64,000 nt of DNA from Halobacillus kuroshimensis DSM 18393 (GTDB lineage: Bacteria > Bacillota > Bacilli > Bacillales > Halobacillaceae): NCBI RefSeq assembly GCF_000425705.1, contig NZ_AUDY01000008.1:806001-870000 (forward strand), in the 5' to 3' direction. Within the stretch, counting starts at the first letter, position 1, and each line of letters opens with the position of its first letter. Shown piece after piece: positions 60,901 to 64,000 of this stretch. The notes under the pieces are model-generated. The model was not told the origin of the DNA and did no database searches. It saw only the letters and a list, made by a program, of their open reading frames with translations. A program made the position numbers and the translations under genes.

Positions 60901-61034
60901 AAAATCGTCGTCTTACCGGCTCCAGTCGGTCCTGTAATTAAAAAGATCGATTCACTGCCCAGGGTCGTAAAGTCGACCGTCTGCTTATCTCTGTATGGCC
61001 CGAAAGCATTCATCGTTATCGTTATGGCTCTCAT
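57918..61034 (-). CDS. sbcC: SbcC nuclease subunit (SMC-like ATPase)
   Basis: A 1038-residue Rad50/SbcC-type ATPase. Walker A LITGPTGAGKTTIFDA near residue 30, two long Glu/Lys/Gln-rich coiled coils, a zinc hook CPVCGSNHHPQP near residue 520, signature LSGGEGFKTSLSLALG and Walker B LFIDEGFGTLDE at the end. With SbcD it cleaves hairpins and protein-blocked DNA ends. Starts one base after the sbcD stop. Confidence 0.96.
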   Translation of the reverse strand: MRAITITMNAFGPYRDKQTVDFTTLGSESIFLITGPTGAGKTTIFDAMCFALYGRASGSDRDQDTLRSHFASPEDLTYVDYLFELRGRTYRIKRLPKQQKKKERGEGYKEEPARAELYQIMDDEEQLLASKIKEVNDTIEELMGLDYEQFRKMIMIPQGEFRKLISENSKEREEILQRIFKTEFFAALTSHFKAEAKKLEDEMKQFEWRIEQEKEKIHWHPDQQEEEEIQELSKVRDRLHQRIIDQENHYHEKQEKLQEIKKESDAFQEHVYQQQRVTELFQEKEHLEREQQQIEDLQPEMNRLQEKKQWAAKAAEILPYEKDYLNRRAELEKWQTSLQEKEERRASLLKEYQEAEEKYRAEEQNAPHRESLKNKWKKKQEEEQLLKEYLSLAEVLKKHKESFRRNQEAVEINRKKLLDASHTVEMLKESVKEDPSLAEKEYTLKQKQENMGDKKQKLQQLSREWEQLKKLRKTYQSFMVRFDSAKKDQQKSKEAYESALEEVQSHHAYTLSVNLVENTPCPVCGSNHHPQPARKPAAVKSAADIQQLKEAYRKHDEQLSKLQEEFVQVKSAGETQRQLTDRLYQELQEDLTDMSDASIQKAVHTAGEHLDFYNKELQSLQEKRARLQKENKQLEELEGTIVQFRGEAENLQEALQSSRQKTADVQADINAMEKNGSFETTDAETLKKETEKQEALYLAAEQSWEKAQAVYQQKREERQQVQTAVEEGRAYVEEMKAAVEDRKKRMNQTLDQFSFPSTEAYREALKPTAEREAMEKRILEHDKRKSMVEERLGVLDRELKEAEKPDMDALHKVLEEKKAARDARQEQLNEIQVMLKQNRDVEKNITRLVEEVGALAADYYDVAELAQLAAGDNPMRLSLERYVLASFLDEILVQANIRLDQMTDHRYQLIRSGSIAKRGAQSGLDLEVIDHHTGQQRSVRTLSGGEGFKTSLSLALGMADVVQSHAGGVQLDTLFIDEGFGTLDEVSLEQAIGCLRTLQDGNRMLGIISHVSQLKEEIPAKLQVYTGPKGSSLQFVFQ

Positions 61035-61035
61035 A

Positions 61036-62190
61036 TTACTGCTCCCTTTCCTTTTTCTTTAACGCATGAACGGCCTGTTCAATCATGTCCTTCCGCTTTT
61101 CAGGAAGGGGATCTCCTTTGATATCTTCATAGAAAGAGGCGAAAAGTTCCGAGTGAGAGAGGGTCTGTCTTTTCTTCACATGCTCCAGATCGTCCATTTC
61201 AGGATTGGACATCGATCTTTTTCTTTCTAAATGAAGGATGTTCGGATAGACTTGACGGAGTTTTCCCATCGGATCAAGCAGCTGTCCGTCATCCAATAGA
61301 CGAACATGCAGATAGTCCTCTTGATTGGACACCGCCTCACCCGAAAGAAGATCTTCAAAATACCCTTCGATCACTTTGAAATCGCGCAGCGGGTGTAAAG
61401 GGATTTTCTCAATTTCACACATCCCATCCTCATCCATATGGACAAGGGTTACGGATTTATTGTGACTGGCTTCGGAAAACGAGTATTTCAGCAGCGATCC
61501 GCTGTAGCGGATATATTCCCGGGTCACACGCTGGGGTTGATGCAGATGACCGAGCGCCGTATACGCAAAATTCGTAAACAAGGACGCATCCACATAAGGG
61601 CTGCCCCCGATCATTGAAAGCCGTTCTTCTGATTCGGACTCCATCCCTCCGGCGAGGAACGAATGACCGATCCAGACATGTCTCTCCTCCGAATCAAAAC
61701 GGTGTTCAATATCGTTGATGATTTTTTCAGCTGCCTGGTGATGGGATTTTATCGAGTCATCATCAAAGACCTTTGCCGCTTCTGCCGGCTCTAAATAAGG
61801 AATTAAATGAAAATGGACAGGCCCGTGATCGTCATATAACGTGACAGGCTCCCGATCTTTCTTTAATTTAGAATCTAGAAACAGTCCCTGCCTGCGGAAC
61901 ATTTCGCTTCCGAACTGTAGACGATCAGGACTGTCGTGGTTGCCTGAAATCGCAAGAACAGGGATCTGCAGATCATTGACCAACGTCGTCAGCGTATCAT
62001 TTAACAGCTCCACAGCCTCTTTAGGAGGTATGGAACGATCGTATAAATCGCCAGCGATAATAATACAATCGGGCTCTTTTTCTTTGACAATATCAATGAA
62101 CCGCTCAAGCATATAACGTTGATCATCCGTCATATGTACATAGTTGACGATTTTTCCTAAATGCCAGTCGGCGGTGTGAAGGAACTTCAT
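61036..62190 (-). CDS. sbcD: SbcD nuclease subunit (Mre11-like)
   Basis: A 384-residue calcineurin-like phosphoesterase. The di-metal motifs are visible in order: DWHLGK, AGDLYDRS, SGNHDSPDRL, WIGHSFLAGG and GHLHQPQR. It is the Mn-dependent nuclease partner of SbcC. The operon order sbcD-sbcC is conserved. Confidence 0.96.
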   Translation of the reverse strand: MKFLHTADWHLGKIVNYVHMTDDQRYMLERFIDIVKEKEPDCIIIAGDLYDRSIPPKEAVELLNDTLTTLVNDLQIPVLAISGNHDSPDRLQFGSEMFRRQGLFLDSKLKKDREPVTLYDDHGPVHFHLIPYLEPAEAAKVFDDDSIKSHHQAAEKIINDIEHRFDSEERHVWIGHSFLAGGMESESEERLSMIGGSPYVDASLFTNFAYTALGHLHQPQRVTREYIRYSGSLLKYSFSEASHNKSVTLVHMDEDGMCEIEKIPLHPLRDFKVIEGYFEDLLSGEAVSNQEDYLHVRLLDDGQLLDPMGKLRQVYPNILHLERKRSMSNPEMDDLEHVKKRQTLSHSELFASFYEDIKGDPLPEKRKDMIEQAVHALKKKEREQ

Positions 62191-62199
62191 TGGATCACC

Positions 62200-62418
62200 T
62201 CATTCTTCTACTTGTTCATATTCATCATAAAGCCGGTCAAAAAGGCTGAGAGCCCCTGCAAAAGGAGCATTCCACTCCAAATAGCGGCTGATTTCATCAT
62301 AGGAGACCGACTGTTTGGGAAAGCTGTGATCTTTGAACATCCACTCAGCCAGCTGCTTCTCCTCATCCATTCTCTTGTTTCCGCGGTAACGCATCATATA
62401 ATGATAAAAAGATTTCAT
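62200..62418 (-). CDS. yozE: YozE family protein (UPF0346)
   Basis: A 72-residue small helical protein with the family opening KSFYHYMMRYR and DHSFPKQSVSYDEISRYLE. Structure-known, function-unknown in B. subtilis. It sits 9 bp upstream of sbcD on the same strand, so it is probably co-transcribed with sbcDC here. RBS is CAGGAGG. Confidence 0.9.
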   Translation of the reverse strand: MKSFYHYMMRYRGNKRMDEEKQLAEWMFKDHSFPKQSVSYDEISRYLEWNAPFAGALSLFDRLYDEYEQVEE

Positions 62419-62462
62419 ACAAATCCTCCTGTCTCTCTTTCTATAGTTTTATCACGAATAAA

Positions 62463-62525
62463 AGAAGCCGGCAAAAATTCAAGCCGGTCTTCCTTGAATA
62501 AAAAAGATCCCCGGCCGGGGATCTT
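62463..62525 (-). terminator. Tandem terminators of tatC
   Basis: A GATCCCCGGCCGGGGATC perfect palindrome (62506-62523) with a T6 run on the - strand, then a second hairpin (GAAGCCGGC / GCCGGTCTTC, 62464-62492). The 12-bp core equals the dynA terminator palindromes. Confidence 0.82.
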
Positions 62526-62527
62526 TC

Positions 62528-63289
62528 TTATTCTTCGATATCCGATTCCATAAATTCTCTGTGCTTTTCAAGTTTTTTCCGATAAACCATCCGCGATAAT
62601 ACGATACTGATTTCATATAAAATAATTAAGGGCACGGCCACGACCAGCTGCAGAATGAAATCCGGCGGAGATATAATCGTGCCGATAATGACCAGCACAA
62701 AGTAGGCATACTTCCTGATTTTCACGAGCAGGACAGGGTTTACAATCCCCAGACTGGTTAAGAACATGACGATGACCGGAATTTCAAATAACACAGCAAA
62801 CGGTATGGTCACCCGGAATAAAAATCGGAAGTATCGTTCCACTGTATAAATCTCATTGAACATCCCATTGTTCAGCGACAGCAGAAATGGAAGGATCAAC
62901 TCTACGAAAACGAGGTACCCGAACGTCAGCCCTCCTAGAAACAGGATGAAGATGGCTGGTATGTAGGAAAGAGATGCCTTCCGTTCCTTAGGGGTCAACG
63001 CAGGTTTAATAAACAGCCACAGCTGCAGAGACAGAACAGGAAGAGTTCCGACAACGGCAACCAGTGTGGCGAATGTGAAGATGATCCAGATGATTTCACC
63101 TGGACTGGTCATGTTCAGTTCAAAAGGTAGATCTTTGATGAAGAAGTATTGAATCTGATCTACGTAGAAGAAGCCGGCAATAAAAAAGGCGGCAAAAAAG
63201 ACGAACGTCCAGATCACACGTTTACGTAATTCACTTAAATGGTCGGTTATGTTCATTTCGATATCTTGAGATATATTGTCGTCGGACAA
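62528..63289 (-). CDS. tatC: Sec-independent translocase subunit TatC
   Basis: A 253-residue TatC with six membrane segments. The N-terminal signature is MNITDHLSELRKRVIW, and FVELILPFLLSL and SPPDFILQLVVAVPLIILYE are typical later segments. It recognises twin-arginine signal peptides. Start: TTG at 63289, eight bases after GGAGG; an upstream ATG at 63337 would put the ribosome site inside the gene. The length equals B. subtilis TatCy. Confidence 0.95.
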   Translation of the reverse strand: MSDDNISQDIEMNITDHLSELRKRVIWTFVFFAAFFIAGFFYVDQIQYFFIKDLPFELNMTSPGEIIWIIFTFATLVAVVGTLPVLSLQLWLFIKPALTPKERKASLSYIPAIFILFLGGLTFGYLVFVELILPFLLSLNNGMFNEIYTVERYFRFLFRVTIPFAVLFEIPVIVMFLTSLGIVNPVLLVKIRKYAYFVLVIIGTIISPPDFILQLVVAVPLIILYEISIVLSRMVYRKKLEKHREFMESDIEE

Positions 63290-63366
63290 ATCATTCACCT
63301 CCAGGCTTGCTCCAGCCTGACAAAAAGGAAGATGCAAGGGGAAACCCTTACATCTCCCTTATTCAT

Positions 63367-63555
63367 TTAGTCTGTCTTTTTCTTTTCAGTTTTCCCATTG
63401 TCCTCATCGGACATGATATCGCCGGTCGCTTTTTTGAATTCCTTCAGAGAGCTTCCAAAGGCCTTGCCGATTTCAGGAAGCTTGGAAGGGCCGAACACGA
63501 CCAGGGCGATGATCAAAATCAGAATCAGCCCGGGTACTCCAATACTGGATAACAT
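63367..63555 (-). CDS. tatA: TatA translocase pore subunit (copy 2 of tandem pair)
   Basis: A 62-residue TatA: short N-terminal membrane helix ([18 protein letters not shown]), hinge [14 protein letters not shown] and an amphipathic helix [11 protein letters not shown], with a charged tail. It lies between another tatA and tatC on the same strand. Confidence 0.94.
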   Translation of the reverse strand: MLSSIGVPGLILILIIALVVFGPSKLPEIGKAFGSSLKEFKKATGDIMSDEDNGKTEKKKTD

Positions 63556-63586
63556 GGAAAATCACTCCGTTTTTACAGGGTGGTGG

Positions 63587-63763
63587 TTATTTTTCGGTCT
63601 TCTTTTCCTCTGAATCACTAGTCAAATCGCGGGCCGAATTCTTGAATTCCTTTAATGTCTCTCCGGCAGCCTTTCCGATTTCAGGAAGTTTCTTGGGACC
63701 AAATATCACCAAAGCAATCGTCAGAATTAAAATCAACCCGGGAATACCAATACTTGAGAGCAT
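63587..63763 (-). CDS. tatA: TatA translocase pore subunit (copy 1 of tandem pair)
   Basis: A 58-residue TatA paralogue: [18 protein letters not shown] helix, [20 protein letters not shown] hinge and amphipathic helix, and a tail rich in Glu/Lys. Start ATG 63761-63763 after GGTGAGGAT; stop at 63587-63589. It is clearly a duplicate of its neighbour with divergence mostly after residue 30. Together the operon reads tatA-tatA-tatC. Confidence 0.92.
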   Translation of the reverse strand: MLSSIGIPGLILILTIALVIFGPKKLPEIGKAAGETLKEFKNSARDLTSDSEEKKTEK

Positions 63764-63851
63764 ATCCTCACCGCCTTTTTCTCAAAACGACTGATCGTTG
63801 GACCGAACCGTCGTTGATGCTTGGAAAAATTCTCTTGATAGCCTTATCATA

Positions 63852-64000
63852 TCATTCATGACGGGGGTTTGTCTCTATCCCTTCGTCTTTTTTCAACCAT
63901 TCCTCCGCCTTTCTGTAATCGGACGGTGTATTCATGTTGAAGAAATGCTTGTCCAGGACAGTTGAAGGGATGGGAGAAAAATCGTTGATTTCCTGCGTTC
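63852..64000 (-). CDS. mobA: Molybdenum cofactor guanylyltransferase MobA, C-terminal end (partial)
   Basis: About 49 residues at the edge of the window. The segment FFNMNTPSDYRKAEEWL is the conserved C-terminus of MobA (Asn-Thr-Pro followed by an acidic residue), which links GMP to molybdopterin. The stop is at 63852-63854. The rest lies outside. Its position upstream of the Tat genes suits export of folded molybdoenzymes. Confidence 0.82.
   Translation of the reverse strand, partial: TQEINDFSPIPSTVLDKHFFNMNTPSDYRKAEEWLKKDEGIETNPRHE

Overview
The window is a stretch of low-to-mid GC Firmicute chromosome. The closest fit is a moderately halophilic, spore-forming Bacillaceae of the Halobacillus/Thalassobacillus/Pontibacillus kind. 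This rests on gene content and order: yneP-yneQ-yneR-plsY-yneT-parE-parC and yngJ-I-H-HB-G-F-E follow the Bacillus subtilis arrangement, a YjcZ-type spore peptide is present, and there is a fused OpuF-type osmolyte transporter. No rRNA, tRNA, CRISPR array, prophage or insertion sequence was seen. Species assignment is inference.

Layout. 0-3.2 kb: thioesterase, YneQ, YneR, YidD, FolE2 and PlsY. 3.4-6.0 kb: two-gene osmoprotectant ABC transporter in which permease and binding protein are one chain. 6.0-11.2 kb: CoA-binding protein, then topoisomerase IV (parE-parC) behind a promoter with a LexA box in its spacer. 11.4-19.8 kb: TetR regulator plus a seven-gene leucine/isovalerate degradation operon whose promoter spacer is filled by a palindromic operator; a convergent acyl-CoA synthetase follows. 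21.9-26.1 kb: stand-alone flotillin, then a two-gene sulfolipid (SQDG) pathway, sqdB-sqdX. 26.1-28.6 kb: AT-rich patch with an orphan small protein, a free-standing LAGLIDADG endonuclease and an ANT(6)-type nucleotidyltransferase.

28.6-42 kb: mostly short transcription units for envelope, redox and stress functions: papain-like amidase, DEDDh-BRCT exonuclease, Fur-box nitroreductase, membrane-anchored MsrB, YusW-like lipoprotein, CvfB, YjcZ peptide, LLM oxidoreductase with PadR regulator, LysM-3D wall protein, ABC-F ATPase, DUF2252 protein, YdjO, cold-shock protein with a long leader, and Cu/Zn superoxide dismutase. 42-49.6 kb: dynamin-like DynA, downstream of a tightly overlapped four-gene operon (P1 peptidase, double gamma-glutamylcyclotransferase-like protein, alpha/beta hydrolase, C45 Ntn hydrolase). 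49.6-57.7 kb: acylphosphatase, SDR, 7Fe ferredoxin, histidine phosphatase, amidohydrolase, MhqD-type hydrolase with an MhqR-type operator, TetR regulator, MsrAB fusion, VrrA-like protein and Ung. 57.9-64 kb: sbcDC, yozE, tatC, two tandem tatA genes and the 3' end of mobA.

Themes: membrane-lipid remodelling (PlsY, SQDG pair, flotillin, dynamin), osmotic and oxidative/electrophile stress, and DNA integrity (ParEC, SbcCD, Ung, exonuclease). Several promoters carry a recognisable operator exactly between the -35 and -10 boxes (LexA, TetR, MhqR). A 19-27 bp intergenic repeat occurs four times and switches orientation between 26.3 and 32.7 kb.
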